A stretch of 17,259 nucleotides of DNA from an uncultured Muribaculaceae bacterium. GTDB lineage: Bacteria; Bacteroidota; Bacteroidia; Bacteroidales; Muribaculaceae. The stretch lies in assembly GCA_910588035.1 (NCBI GenBank), contig CAJUPY010000034.1, forward strand, positions 1 through 17,259, in the 5' to 3' direction. The translations under genes and the position numbers were made by a program. The notes under the pieces are model-generated. The model saw nothing but the letters and a program-made list of their open reading frames with translations. It made no database searches and was not told where the DNA came from. Below, piece after piece: positions 6,947 to 14,123 of the stretch; the stretch's first letter is position 1, and every line of letters begins with the position of its first letter.

Positions 6947-8296
6947 TCAATAGGCCCCGCCTGTGGTGCGGCCTTTGATACGTCCATCTTTCATCAATCC
7001 GTCATAGTGGTGCATCATCAGGTGTGTCTCGATCTGCTGCAGTGTGTCAAGAACGACACCCACGAGAATCAGAAGAGAAGTACCTCCGAAGAACTGCGCG
7101 AAATTCTGGCTGATGCCGAACAAGCGCGCGAACGCCGGGAGAATAGCCACAACGCCGAGGAAAAGAGAACCGGGAAGGGTTATTCTCGACATGATCGTGT
7201 CGAGATATTCGGCGGTTTTCTTTCCGGGTTTCACTCCGGGGATGAATCCGTTGTTACGTTTCATCTCATCGGCCATCTGCGTTGGACGGACAGTGATCGC
7301 GGTATAGAAATAGGTGAATGCCACGATCATGAGGAAATAGACAAGATTATACCAGAAACCGTTGATGTCAGAGAAGGCGGCGAAGAAGCCTGAAGAACCT
7401 TCATTGGCTCCGAATCCGGCAAGTGTGATCGGAATAAACATGATTGCCTGGGCAAAGATGATCGGCATCACACCGGCCGCATTAACTTTCAACGGAATAT
7501 ACTGACGCGCTCCGCCATACTGTTTGTTGCCCACGATGCGCTTGGCATACTGCACGGGCACTTTGCGTGTTCCCTGAACCAGGAGAACCGCACCGACAGT
7601 GACGGCGAAAAGGAGAATCAACTCGACGATGAACATCACAAGACCGCCCTCAGAACCTTGCGATCCCGGCAGACGGCTGTAAAATTCATAGTAGAGAGCT
7701 CCCGGGAGACGGGCAATGATACCGACCAGAATGATGAACGAGATACCGTTGCCGATACCGCGGTCGGTTATTCTCTCACCGAGCCACATGATTAACATGG
7801 AGCCGGCAGCGAGAATAATGGTCAGATATGCTACTGTCCAGAATCCCATCGTCGCATTACCGCCTGCACTGCTCACCTGCATCTGTAGGTTGACCAAGTA
7901 GGCAGGGCCCTGGAGAAACAGAATCAGCACAGTCAGATAACGTGTGTACTGATTCAGTTTCTGACGACCGCTTTCCCCCTCGCGCTGCATTTTCTGGAAC
8001 GACGGAAGAACCATGCCCAGAAGTTGTATGACGATCGATGCCGTGATGTAGGGCATGATGCCAAGCGCGAAGATTGAAGCCTGGGAGAATGCACCACCTG
8101 AGAACATATCGAGCAATTGCATCAAGCCACTCTTGTTTGTGAAATTCGAGAGTGCGTCGAGATCACTCGGCGAGATGCCCGGAAGGACGATATAACAGCC
8201 GAGACGAAAGACGAGCACAAGCAGAACTGTTACCATCAATCGCTTGCGCAACTCTTCAATTGTCCAAATATTCTTTATGGTTTCTACGAATCTCAT
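6947..8296 (-). CDS. secY: Sec translocon channel subunit SecY
   Basis: SecY forms the protein-conducting channel of the inner membrane with SecE and SecG; SecA or the ribosome feeds it substrates. The 449-residue product shows about ten hydrophobic segments (roughly 20-40, 74-95, 118-138, 153-172, 183-202, 219-241, 272-293, 315-336, 373-392 and 402-418). Conserved family features include GMVLPSFQKMQREGE after helix 2, GERITDRGIGNGIS (173-186), FIPGVKPGKKT (351-361) in the cytosolic C5 loop, and GGTSLLILVGVVLDT near the C-terminus. It lies 5 nt after rplO, as in the spc operon of most bacteria. Confidence 0.99.
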   Translation of the reverse strand: MRFVETIKNIWTIEELRKRLMVTVLLVLVFRLGCYIVLPGISPSDLDALSNFTNKSGLMQLLDMFSGGAFSQASIFALGIMPYITASIVIQLLGMVLPSFQKMQREGESGRQKLNQYTRYLTVLILFLQGPAYLVNLQMQVSSAGGNATMGFWTVAYLTIILAAGSMLIMWLGERITDRGIGNGISFIILVGIIARLPGALYYEFYSRLPGSQGSEGGLVMFIVELILLFAVTVGAVLLVQGTRKVPVQYAKRIVGNKQYGGARQYIPLKVNAAGVMPIIFAQAIMFIPITLAGFGANEGSSGFFAAFSDINGFWYNLVYFLMIVAFTYFYTAITVRPTQMADEMKRNNGFIPGVKPGKKTAEYLDTIMSRITLPGSLFLGVVAILPAFARLFGISQNFAQFFGGTSLLILVGVVLDTLQQIETHLMMHHYDGLMKDGRIKGRTTGGAY

Positions 8297-8301
8297 TATT
8301 T

Positions 8302-8748
8302 TTATACTTTATTGATTGAACCACCGGCTGCCTCGATAGCCTGCTGGGCCGAAGCCGAGAAAGCGTTAGCCTCGACAGCGAGGGCACGGGTGACAGTGCC
8401 GTTGCCGAGAACCTTGACAAGCTGTTTGCGGCCTACGAAGCCAGCTGCACGGAGCTCGTCAAGTCCGACTTTCTCAAGGTTCTTAGCCTCTGCAAGAGCG
8501 TTGATGTCGCCGAGGTTGACTGCCTTGTACTCGACACGGCTGATATTCTTGAAACCGAACTTCGGCAGACGACGCTGCAGAGGCATCTGACCTCCTTCGA
8601 AGCCGATTTTGCGTTTGTAGCCTGAACGTGATTTAGCACCCTTGTGACCGCGGGTCGAAGTGCCGCCTTTGCCCGATCCCGGGCCACGGCCGATGCGTTT
8701 ACCAGCGTGAACTGAGCCGACTGCGGGCTGTAAATTACTTAAATCCAT
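8302..8748 (-). CDS. rplO: 50S ribosomal protein L15 (uL15)
   Basis: uL15 is a late-assembly large-subunit protein with a long N-terminal extension that threads through 23S rRNA. The 148-residue product has the Gly-rich, basic N-terminus (RIGRGPGSGKGGTSTRGHKGAKSR split around residues 18-43), then GFEGGQMPLQRRLPKFGF, both diagnostic. The C-terminal alpha/beta part ends with FSASAQQAIEAAGGS. It is 11 nt after rpmD and 5 nt before secY, the standard spc order. Nothing is unusual in length or composition. Confidence 0.98.
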   Translation of the reverse strand: MDLSNLQPAVGSVHAGKRIGRGPGSGKGGTSTRGHKGAKSRSGYKRKIGFEGGQMPLQRRLPKFGFKNISRVEYKAVNLGDINALAEAKNLEKVGLDELRAAGFVGRKQLVKVLGNGTVTRALAVEANAFSASAQQAIEAAGGSINKV

Positions 8749-8759
8749 AGTCTTTCAAT

Positions 8760-8939
8760 TTATGCGTTGGTCACTTCTACCAAATGACGAACTGCGTTAA
8801 CCATACCCATCACACTGGGAGTATCTTCTTTTACGACAGTGTGATTCATTTTCTTCAAGCCAAGAGCATCAAGAGTGCGTTTCTGAACAGCCGGGCAATT
8901 GATGCGGCTCTTAATCTGTTTGATTTTAATCTGTGCCAT
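8760..8939 (-). CDS. rpmD: 50S ribosomal protein L30 (uL30)
   Basis: uL30 is a small large-subunit protein found in many but not all bacteria. I read a 59-residue ORF from ATG 8939: it begins MAQIKIKQIKSRINCP, continues with KRTLDALGLKKMNHTV and VMGMVNAVRHLVEV, and ends in TAA at 8760-8762. The RTLDALGLKK and GMVNAVRHLV segments are diagnostic. It fits exactly between rpsE (14 nt) and rplO (11 nt), its usual place. It is short but unambiguous. Confidence 0.98.
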   Translation of the reverse strand: MAQIKIKQIKSRINCPAVQKRTLDALGLKKMNHTVVKEDTPSVMGMVNAVRHLVEVTNA

Positions 8940-8953
8940 TGCAGTATTGATGT

Positions 8954-9472
8954 TTAGCCTTTGAAAACTTTTTCAACTGAGATGCCACGGTTCTGGGCAA
9001 CTGTCGCCGGGCTGCGCATTTCGTCGAGCGCGGCGATTGTAGCCTTGACCAGGTTGTGGGGGTTTGACGAACCTTTGCTTTTTGCAAGCACGTCGGTTAT
9101 ACCGACGCTCTCAAGCACGGCACGCATAGCACCACCTGCCTTGACTCCGGTACCGTGTGAAGCGGGACGGAGCAGGACGCGTGAACCACCAAACTTGGCA
9201 ACTTGTTCGTGAGGGATCGTACCCTTGTGAACCGGAACCTGGATGAGGTTTTTCTTTGCAGCCTCAACACCTTTCTGAATAGCTGCCGTGACTTCATTGG
9301 CCTTTCCGAGACCCCAGCCCACGATGCCGTTCTCATTTCCGACAACGACAATGGCAGCGAAAGTAAACGTGCGACCACCCTTTGTCACTTTGGTGACACG
9401 GTTGATGGCAACGAGACGATCCTTGAGTTCGAGATCGTTGGTTGATTTAACTCTGTTGTTTCTTTTTGCCAT
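8954..9472 (-). CDS. rpsE: 30S ribosomal protein S5 (uS5)
   Basis: uS5 lines the mRNA entry channel and, with uS4, affects decoding accuracy. The 172-residue product has the N-terminal double-stranded RNA-binding-like domain (about 15-80; VTKVTKGGRTFTFAA, then GWGLGKANEV) and a C-terminal domain with GGSRVLLRPASHGTGVKAGG (about 95-114). It ends near NRGISVEKVFKG. Length and motifs are normal. It is 6 nt after rplR and 14 nt before rpmD. Confidence 0.99.
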   Translation of the reverse strand: MAKRNNRVKSTNDLELKDRLVAINRVTKVTKGGRTFTFAAIVVVGNENGIVGWGLGKANEVTAAIQKGVEAAKKNLIQVPVHKGTIPHEQVAKFGGSRVLLRPASHGTGVKAGGAMRAVLESVGITDVLAKSKGSSNPHNLVKATIAALDEMRSPATVAQNRGISVEKVFKG

Positions 9473-9478
9473 AATCGA

Positions 9479-9820
9479 TTAGAATTTAAGACCGCCTTCG
9501 CGAGCAGCGTCAGCCAATGATTTTACTCGACCGTGGAAGAGGTATCCGTTGCGGTCGAAAACAACTTCAGTAATGCCGGCAGCAAGGGCGTTTGCAGCGA
9601 TTGCCTTTCCGACCTGTGCAGCGATTTCAGTCTTGGTGCCCTCTTCGATGCCTTTAGACGATGCTGACGCGAGCGTCTTGCCACCGAGGTCGTCGATCAA
9701 CTGAACATAAATCTGTTTGTTGCTGCGGAAAACCGACATGCGCGGACGTGTGGGAGTACCCGACACTTTGCCGCGGATGCGGGCTTTGATTTTATTTCTT
9801 CTTTGAATCTTCGAGATCAT
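9479..9820 (-). CDS. rplR: 50S ribosomal protein L18 (uL18)
   Basis: uL18 binds 5S rRNA and helps dock it on the large subunit. The 113-residue product has a basic N-terminus (RRNKIKARIRGKVSGT), then RPRMSVFRSNKQIYVQLIDD, and ends with the family's FDRNGYLFHGRVKSLADAAREGGL pattern in the last 30 residues. It is a compact form typical of bacteria. It is 16 nt after rplF and 6 nt before rpsE. Confidence 0.98.
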   Translation of the reverse strand: MISKIQRRNKIKARIRGKVSGTPTRPRMSVFRSNKQIYVQLIDDLGGKTLASASSKGIEEGTKTEIAAQVGKAIAANALAAGITEVVFDRNGYLFHGRVKSLADAAREGGLKF

Positions 9821-9836
9821 GATTGAGTCAATTTAC

Positions 9837-10391
9837 TTATTTGGCACCAGCCGATTTACCTGATTTACGACGAATAATCTCGCCGACAAACTTGATACCC
9901 TTGCCTTTGTAGGGTTCCGGTTTACGGAGCGAACGGATCTTCGCGCAAACCTGACCGAGAAGCTGCTTGTCATCGCTCTCAAGAATGATCAGAGGATTCT
10001 TGTTTCGTTCAGACTTGGCCTCGACCTTGACCTCGGGCGGAAGTTTGATATAGATCGCGTGAGAGAAACCGAGCGAGAGCTCAAGTACCTGTCCGTTTGA
10101 AGTGGCGCGGTAACCGACACCGACGAGCTCCAACTCCTTGCGGTAGCCGGTTGAGACACCGACAACCATGTTGTGGATCAGAGCGCGGTAGAGACCGTGC
10201 TGCGCGCGGTGCTCACGGTCGTCGCTGGGACGTGTTACGATTACGTGATTGTCTTCGATCTTGACATCGAGCTCGGGATTGATGGCCTGTGTCAGTTCAC
10301 CCTTGGGGCCCTTGACTGTGACAACGTGGTTGTCATACTTCACGGTAACGCCTGCGGGAATCTCAATTGGAGCTTTACCTATTCTTGACAT
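9837..10391 (-). CDS. rplF: 50S ribosomal protein L6 (uL6)
   Basis: uL6 lies near the factor-binding centre and sarcin-ricin loop. The 184-residue product starts MSRIGKAPIEIPAGV and has two tandem L6 domains: domain 1 about 10-82 (VKGPKGELT), domain 2 about 90-165 (VGVGYRA), followed by the PEPYKGKGIKF signature near 155-165. It is unusual here for its ribosome-binding site: a perfect AGGAGG precedes the ATG, which most genes in this cluster lack. It follows rpsH after 20 nt. Confidence 0.99.
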   Translation of the reverse strand: MSRIGKAPIEIPAGVTVKYDNHVVTVKGPKGELTQAINPELDVKIEDNHVIVTRPSDDREHRAQHGLYRALIHNMVVGVSTGYRKELELVGVGYRATSNGQVLELSLGFSHAIYIKLPPEVKVEAKSERNKNPLIILESDDKQLLGQVCAKIRSLRKPEPYKGKGIKFVGEIIRRKSGKSAGAK

Positions 10392-10399
10392 AAATGTTT

Positions 10400-10406
10400 C
10401 CTCCTA
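10400..10406 (-). promoter_or_regulatory. perfect Shine-Dalgarno before rplF
   Basis: The minus strand reads TAGGAGG, with 8 nt to the rplF ATG at 10391. It lies in the true intergenic gap after the rpsH stop. Almost all other starts in the cluster have only A/T-rich leaders, so this site stands out. Confidence 0.85.
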
Positions 10407-10411
10407 TAAGA

Positions 10412-10810
10412 TTAATAAACATAACATAGAACTTCACCGCCGATTTTCTGTTCGGCAGCCTGTTTGTTGGTCATCACGCCTTTAGAAGTCGAGAGAATGG
10501 CGATTCCGAGGCCGTTGAGAACGCGCGGCATGTCTTTGTAGCCGGTGTATTGACGAAGGCCGGGACGAGAAACGCGTTTCAAGTCTTTGATGGCGTTGAC
10601 TTTGTCAACGGGATCATACTTCAAAGCGATCTTGATAGTTCCGGAAGGAGTCTCACCTTCGACGAACTTGTAGTTCAAGATGTAGCCTTGCTCAAAGAGA
10701 ATCTTAGTGATTTCTTTTTTCAAGTTTGAGGCGGGCACTTCTACAACGCGGTGGTTGGCTTTGATAGCGTTCCTCAATCTTGTCAGATAGTCTGCTATTG
10801 GATCAGTCAT
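10412..10810 (-). CDS. rpsH: 30S ribosomal protein S8 (uS8)
   Basis: uS8 is a primary binder of the 16S rRNA central domain. The 132-residue product starts MTDPIADYLTRLRNA and ends with the diagnostic GLGIAILSTSKGVMTNKQA stretch and EVLCYVY-like tail. In E. coli, S8 represses the spc operon by binding mRNA near rplE. Here rpsH itself is preceded by a 108-nt spacer with two hairpins, the second-largest gap in the cluster. Autoregulation there is possible but unproven. Confidence 0.99.
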   Translation of the reverse strand: MTDPIADYLTRLRNAIKANHRVVEVPASNLKKEITKILFEQGYILNYKFVEGETPSGTIKIALKYDPVDKVNAIKDLKRVSRPGLRQYTGYKDMPRVLNGLGIAILSTSKGVMTNKQAAEQKIGGEVLCYVY

Positions 10811-10918
10811 TTTGATAATTGGTTTAAATTGATTGGGTCACTCCCAACAATATTTAATACTCACTGGAAAATGCACAGTGTTGATGTTTAATCGCTGTGA
10901 CAGAAAGAAGCCGGTTGA
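10811..10918 (-). promoter_or_regulatory. rpsN-rpsH spacer with two small hairpins
   Basis: This 108-nt gap contains no gene. The transcript can form CACTG/CAGTG (10876-10880 with 10862-10866, 9-nt loop) and TTGGG/CCCAA (10843-10847 with 10833-10837, 5-nt loop), the second ending about 20 nt before the rpsH ATG. No U-tract follows, so neither looks like a terminator, and no promoter box is evident. A regulatory leader for S8 is one possibility. Confidence 0.4.
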
Positions 10919-11188
10919 TCACCAGCTTGCTTTCTTCACACCCGGAATGAGACCGGCAGATGCCATTTCGCGGAATTGGATACGCGAGATGCCGAACTGA
11001 CGGATATAACCTTTCGGACGTCCGGTTATTGAACAGCGATTGTGAAGACGGACCACCGAGGCGTTCTTCGGAAGAAGCTGAAGTGCCTCGTAGTCGCCTG
11101 CTGCCTTGAGGGCAGCTTTCTTGGCGGCATATTTGGCAACCAGTTTAGCTCTCTTGACCTCGCGGGCCTTCATTGATTCTTTTGCCAT
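10919..11188 (-). CDS. rpsN: 30S ribosomal protein S14 (uS14), zinc-free form
   Basis: uS14 is a late-assembling protein in the head of the small subunit. The 89-residue product starts MAKESMKAREVKR and ends with RCSITGRPKGYIRQFGISRIQFREMA and the usual KKASW tail (both parts conserved). Only one Cys of a possible zinc ribbon is present and no CxxC pair occurs, so it is the longer zinc-independent class rather than the 61-residue zinc-binding one. It is 11 nt after rplE; a 108-nt gap then precedes rpsH. Confidence 0.99.
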   Translation of the reverse strand: MAKESMKAREVKRAKLVAKYAAKKAALKAAGDYEALQLLPKNASVVRLHNRCSITGRPKGYIRQFGISRIQFREMASAGLIPGVKKASW

Positions 11189-11199
11189 AGATCTTAATC

Positions 11200-11748
11200 T
11201 TATTTAGCGTTTTTGAAAGGTAAACCGAAGTGTTTGAGCAGAGCGTATCCTTCTTCGTCGGTGTTGGCTGTTGTCACGAAAGTGATGTTCATGCCAAGAA
11301 GTTTCGAGATAGAATCGATGTTGATCTCGGGGAAGATGATCTGCTCTGTGATGCCCAGCGTGTAGTTGCCACGGCCGTCGAGCTTGCTCTCGATGCCTTT
11401 GAAGTCGCGGATACGGGGAAGAGCGACTCTGATCAGACGCTCCAGGAACTCGTACATGCGCTCGCGACGCAGGGTAACTCTGACGCCGATGGGGTTTTTC
11501 TTGCGCACTTTGAAGTTAGAGATATCCTTGCGAGAGAGAGTAGCGACAGCTTTCTGGCCTGTGATGGCGGTAAGCTCGTTGATCGCAGTCTCGATGATCT
11601 TCTTGTCTTGGGTTGCCTGGCCCAGACCCTGGTTGATCACGATTTTCTCGAGGCGGGGAACCTGCATCGGAGTCGTGTATTTGAACTCCTCGGTCAGAGC
11701 GGGGACAATGCGCTCTACATATTCTTTTTTAAGATTTGTTGTGCTCAT
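11200..11748 (-). CDS. rplE: 50S ribosomal protein L5 (uL5)
   Basis: uL5 binds 5S rRNA and contacts P-site tRNA and the small-subunit head. The 182-residue product includes PRLEKIVINQGLG (about 30-42), LRRERMYEFLERLI (about 97-110), LPRIRDFKGI and the C-terminal EGYALLKHFGLPF signature. It begins 2 nt after the rplX stop, so translational coupling is likely. An AGGAGAGGAG run lies 9-18 nt upstream of the ATG but within the last rplX codons, so it may be only coding sequence. Confidence 0.99.
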   Translation of the reverse strand: MSTTNLKKEYVERIVPALTEEFKYTTPMQVPRLEKIVINQGLGQATQDKKIIETAINELTAITGQKAVATLSRKDISNFKVRKKNPIGVRVTLRRERMYEFLERLIRVALPRIRDFKGIESKLDGRGNYTLGITEQIIFPEINIDSISKLLGMNITFVTTANTDEEGYALLKHFGLPFKNAK

Positions 11749-11750
11749 TA

Positions 11751-12065
11751 TTATATCTCCTCTCCTGATTTTTTAGCGAAACGGACCTTCTTCTCACCCT
11801 CCATGCGGTATCCTACGCGGGTAGGCTTGCCCGATTTGGGATCGAGAAGAGACAGGTTAGAAATGTGGATGGGAGCCTCCATCTGAATGCGGCCTCCCTG
11901 GGGATGCTTAGCGTTGGGCTTGGTGTGCTTTGTCACCATGTTAACACCTTCAACGATGGCGCGCTGTTTTTCAGCGTTGACTGAAAGGACACGGCCCTGT
12001 TTGCCGCGGTCCTCTCCAGCCAAAACTTGAACGGTGTCGCCTTTTTTAATATGTAATTTGCTCAT
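11751..12065 (-). CDS. rplX: 50S ribosomal protein L24 (uL24)
   Basis: uL24 starts assembly of the 23S rRNA domain I and lies near the exit tunnel. The 104-residue product starts MSKLHIKKGDTVQVLAGEDRG, a KOW motif (about 7-34), and continues with NMVTKHTKPNAKHPQGGR and MEAPIHISNLSLLDP. These are all family hallmarks. It is 31 nt after rplN and 2 nt before rplE. Confidence 0.99.
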   Translation of the reverse strand: MSKLHIKKGDTVQVLAGEDRGKQGRVLSVNAEKQRAIVEGVNMVTKHTKPNAKHPQGGRIQMEAPIHISNLSLLDPKSGKPTRVGYRMEGEKKVRFAKKSGEEI

Positions 12066-12096
12066 TATTGTGGTTTGTTACAAAACTGTGGTGGGG

Positions 12097-12462
12097 TTAA
12101 AGTACTTCAGGCGCCAACGAAACGATCTTCATGTTGGTGGCGCGGAGTTCGCGGGCAACCGGCCCGAAGATGCGAGTTCCGCGAAGCTCGCCGGCGTTGT
12201 TGAGAAGAACGCAGGCGTTGTCGTCAAAACGGATATAAGAACCGTCAGCGCGGCGGATCTCTTTCTTTGTTCTGACTACGACAGCTTTCGATACAGTACC
12301 TTTCTTGACGTCAGACGAAGGGATTACGCTCTTGACCGATACGACGATGATGTCGCCGACCGATGCATAGCGGCGTCCGGTACCGCCCAGAACGTGAATG
12401 CACAGAGCTTCTTTGGCTCCGCTGTTGTCGGCAACAGTTAAACGAGATTCTGTCTGGATCAT
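12097..12462 (-). CDS. rplN: 50S ribosomal protein L14 (uL14)
   Basis: uL14 forms inter-subunit bridges and is the docking site of the silencing factor RsfS in other bacteria. The 121-residue product starts MIQTESRLTVADNSGAKEAL and has the RRADGSYIRFDDNACVLL and GTRIFGPVARELR segments, all diagnostic. It is 2 nt after the rpsQ stop, suggesting translational coupling, and 31 nt before rplX. Confidence 0.99.
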   Translation of the reverse strand: MIQTESRLTVADNSGAKEALCIHVLGGTGRRYASVGDIIVVSVKSVIPSSDVKKGTVSKAVVVRTKKEIRRADGSYIRFDDNACVLLNNAGELRGTRIFGPVARELRATNMKIVSLAPEVL

Positions 12463-12464
12463 AA

Positions 12465-12722
12465 TTATTTAACTTTTTCAATGATTTCTACTAATCTCCA
12501 TCGCTTTGTCTTGCTCAGGGGACGGGTCTCCATTAGGCGGACAGTATCGCCAACGCTGCACTCATTCTTTTCATCGTGAGCATGATATTTCTTCGATTTG
12601 TTGACAAATTTGCCATAAATCGGGTGTTTCTCCTTCCAGCGGATGGTCACGGTGATCGTCTTGTCACCCTTGTTGCTCGATACGACCCCAATGCGCTCTT
12701 TTCTAAGATTTCTTTTTTCCAT
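12465..12722 (-). CDS. rpsQ: 30S ribosomal protein S17 (uS17)
   Basis: uS17 is an OB-fold primary binder of the 5' domain of 16S rRNA. The 85-residue product starts MEKRNLRKERIGVV, then has SNKGDKTITV, HPIYGKFVNKSKKYHAHDE and DTVRLMETRPLSKTKRWRL, which form the family signature. It is of normal length, 12 nt after rpmC and 2 nt before rplN. Confidence 0.99.
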   Translation of the reverse strand: MEKRNLRKERIGVVSSNKGDKTITVTIRWKEKHPIYGKFVNKSKKYHAHDEKNECSVGDTVRLMETRPLSKTKRWRLVEIIEKVK

Positions 12723-12734
12723 TGTAGTCGAGTT

Positions 12735-12932
12735 TTATTTGTTGTTAAGTTCGCGCTGACGCAGCTCAGTCTTGACGCGTGCGATCATTTTGCGGTCTGC
12801 GGTGATCTTTGCCGGATTGTCGATCGGCGAGATCGAATGGTTGATCGTCAGCTGACGATATTCTTTTTCCATTTCAACGAGACGTTCGCGCAGATCGGCC
12901 GTCGAAAGTTCCTTGATTTCTTCTTTCTTCAT
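12735..12932 (-). CDS. rpmC: 50S ribosomal protein L29 (uL29)
   Basis: uL29 sits at the polypeptide exit site next to L23, where signal recognition particle and trigger factor dock. The 65-residue product is a helical hairpin: MKKEEIKELSTADLRERL, a middle helix with EKEYRQLTINHS, and KMIARVKTELRQREL at the end. These match the family. It is 3 nt after rplP and 12 nt before rpsQ, the usual S10-operon order. Confidence 0.98.
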   Translation of the reverse strand: MKKEEIKELSTADLRERLVEMEKEYRQLTINHSISPIDNPAKITADRKMIARVKTELRQRELNNK

Positions 12933-12935
12933 AGC

Positions 12936-13367
12936 TTACACGTTTTGGGTGGGGTCGTAGTCACGACGCACGATAAACTTGGTTGTTACAGGAAGTTTCT
13001 GAGCAGCCAGACGGAGTGCTTCCTTAGCGATGTCGAAGCTTACGCCCTCGACTTCGATCAGAACGCGACCGGGAGTCACGGGAGCGACGAAACCTTCGGG
13101 AGAACCTTTACCTTTACCCATTCGGACTTCGGCAGGCTTCTTTGTGATGGGTTTGTCGGGGAATATGCGAATCCAGATCTGTCCCTGACGCTGCATGTAG
13201 CGTGTTACGGCAATACGGGCAGCCTCAATCTGACGACCGGTGATCCATTTTGATTCAAGAGTCTTGATACCAAACGAACCAAACGCCAATTGATTGCCAC
13301 GCTGGGCATTGCCCTTCATGCGGCCTTTCTGTTGACGGCGAAATTTTGTTTTCTTAGGTTGTAACAT
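12936..13367 (-). CDS. rplP: 50S ribosomal protein L16 (uL16)
   Basis: uL16 helps form the A-site tRNA-binding region of the large subunit. The 143-residue product starts MLQPKKTKFRRQQKGRMKG and includes ALESKWITGRQIEAAR-like sequence (LESKWITGRQIEAARIA), QIWIRIFPDKPITKKPAE and RMGKGKGSPEGFVAPV. All are highly conserved. It lies 21 nt after rpsC and 3 nt before rpmC. Confidence 0.99.
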   Translation of the reverse strand: MLQPKKTKFRRQQKGRMKGNAQRGNQLAFGSFGIKTLESKWITGRQIEAARIAVTRYMQRQGQIWIRIFPDKPITKKPAEVRMGKGKGSPEGFVAPVTPGRVLIEVEGVSFDIAKEALRLAAQKLPVTTKFIVRRDYDPTQNV

Positions 13368-13388
13368 TGTCGTGTAGATTCAATTGGT

Positions 13389-14120
13389 TTAACGGTTGTT
13401 TTTCGGTTTGCGGAAGCCGCCGCGACGTTGTGAACCGCCCTGGCGAGACTCCTTCTGGGGCTGTGTGAACTGGGGAGCCAGGTCGCGTTTGCCATAGACT
13501 TCACCACGGCAAATCCAGACCTTGACACCGATCACACCGACTTTCGTGTGTGCCTCGACAAGTGCATAGTCGATGTCGGCACGGAGTGTGTGGAGCGGAG
13601 TGCGGCCTTCCTTGAACATTTCCGAACGAGCCATTTCGGCACCGTTCAGACGTCCCGAGACCTGAACCTTGATACCCTCGGCACCGGCACGCATTGTAGA
13701 AGCCACAGCCATTTTCACAGCGCGGCGATATGCGATCTTGCCTTCGATCTGGCGTGCGATGTTGGCAGCCACGATCTGAGCGTCGAGTTCAGGACGTTTC
13801 ACTTCGAAAATATTGATCTGGACATCCTTGTCGGTGATCTTCTTGAGCTCTTCTTTGAGTTTGTCGACCTCTGCACCGCCTTTTCCGATGATAAGACCGG
13901 GACGTGAGGTGCAGACAGTGATGGTGATCAATTTGAGAGTGCGCTCGATTACGATGCGCGATACGCTCGACTTAGCCAGACGAACGTTGAGGTAGTTGCG
14001 AAGCTTAGAGTCTTCGAGTAGAGCAGCGCTCGCTTTCTTCTTGTCGGCTTCGAACCAGTTGGAATCCCAACCACGGATGACACCTAAGCGGTTGCTGATT
14101 GGATTTACTTTCTGTCCCAT
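13389..14120 (-). CDS. rpsC: 30S ribosomal protein S3 (uS3)
   Basis: uS3 forms part of the mRNA entry tunnel with helicase-like function. The 243-residue product starts MGQKVNPISNRLGV. Its KH type 2 domain (about 40-110) carries GLIIGKGGAEVDKL, and the C-terminal domain contains MFKEGRTPLHTLRADIDYAL and VKVWICRGEVYGKRD. A Gln/Arg/Gly-rich basic tail follows (about 218-243). It overlaps nothing and starts 3 nt after rplV. Confidence 0.99.
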   Translation of the reverse strand: MGQKVNPISNRLGVIRGWDSNWFEADKKKASAALLEDSKLRNYLNVRLAKSSVSRIVIERTLKLITITVCTSRPGLIIGKGGAEVDKLKEELKKITDKDVQINIFEVKRPELDAQIVAANIARQIEGKIAYRRAVKMAVASTMRAGAEGIKVQVSGRLNGAEMARSEMFKEGRTPLHTLRADIDYALVEAHTKVGVIGVKVWICRGEVYGKRDLAPQFTQPQKESRQGGSQRRGGFRKPKNNR

Positions 14121-14123
14121 TTT

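Noticed and set aside
11230..11886. Plus-strand open frame (218 codons) opposite rplE and rplX
   Set aside because: It mirrors the codon pattern of the conserved genes and has no recognisable domain.
12576..13253. Long plus-strand open frame (225 codons) opposite rpsQ, rpmC and rplP
   Set aside because: It is antisense to three clearly conserved genes, its translation is Phe/Cys/Asp-rich shadow sequence, and no family is recognised.
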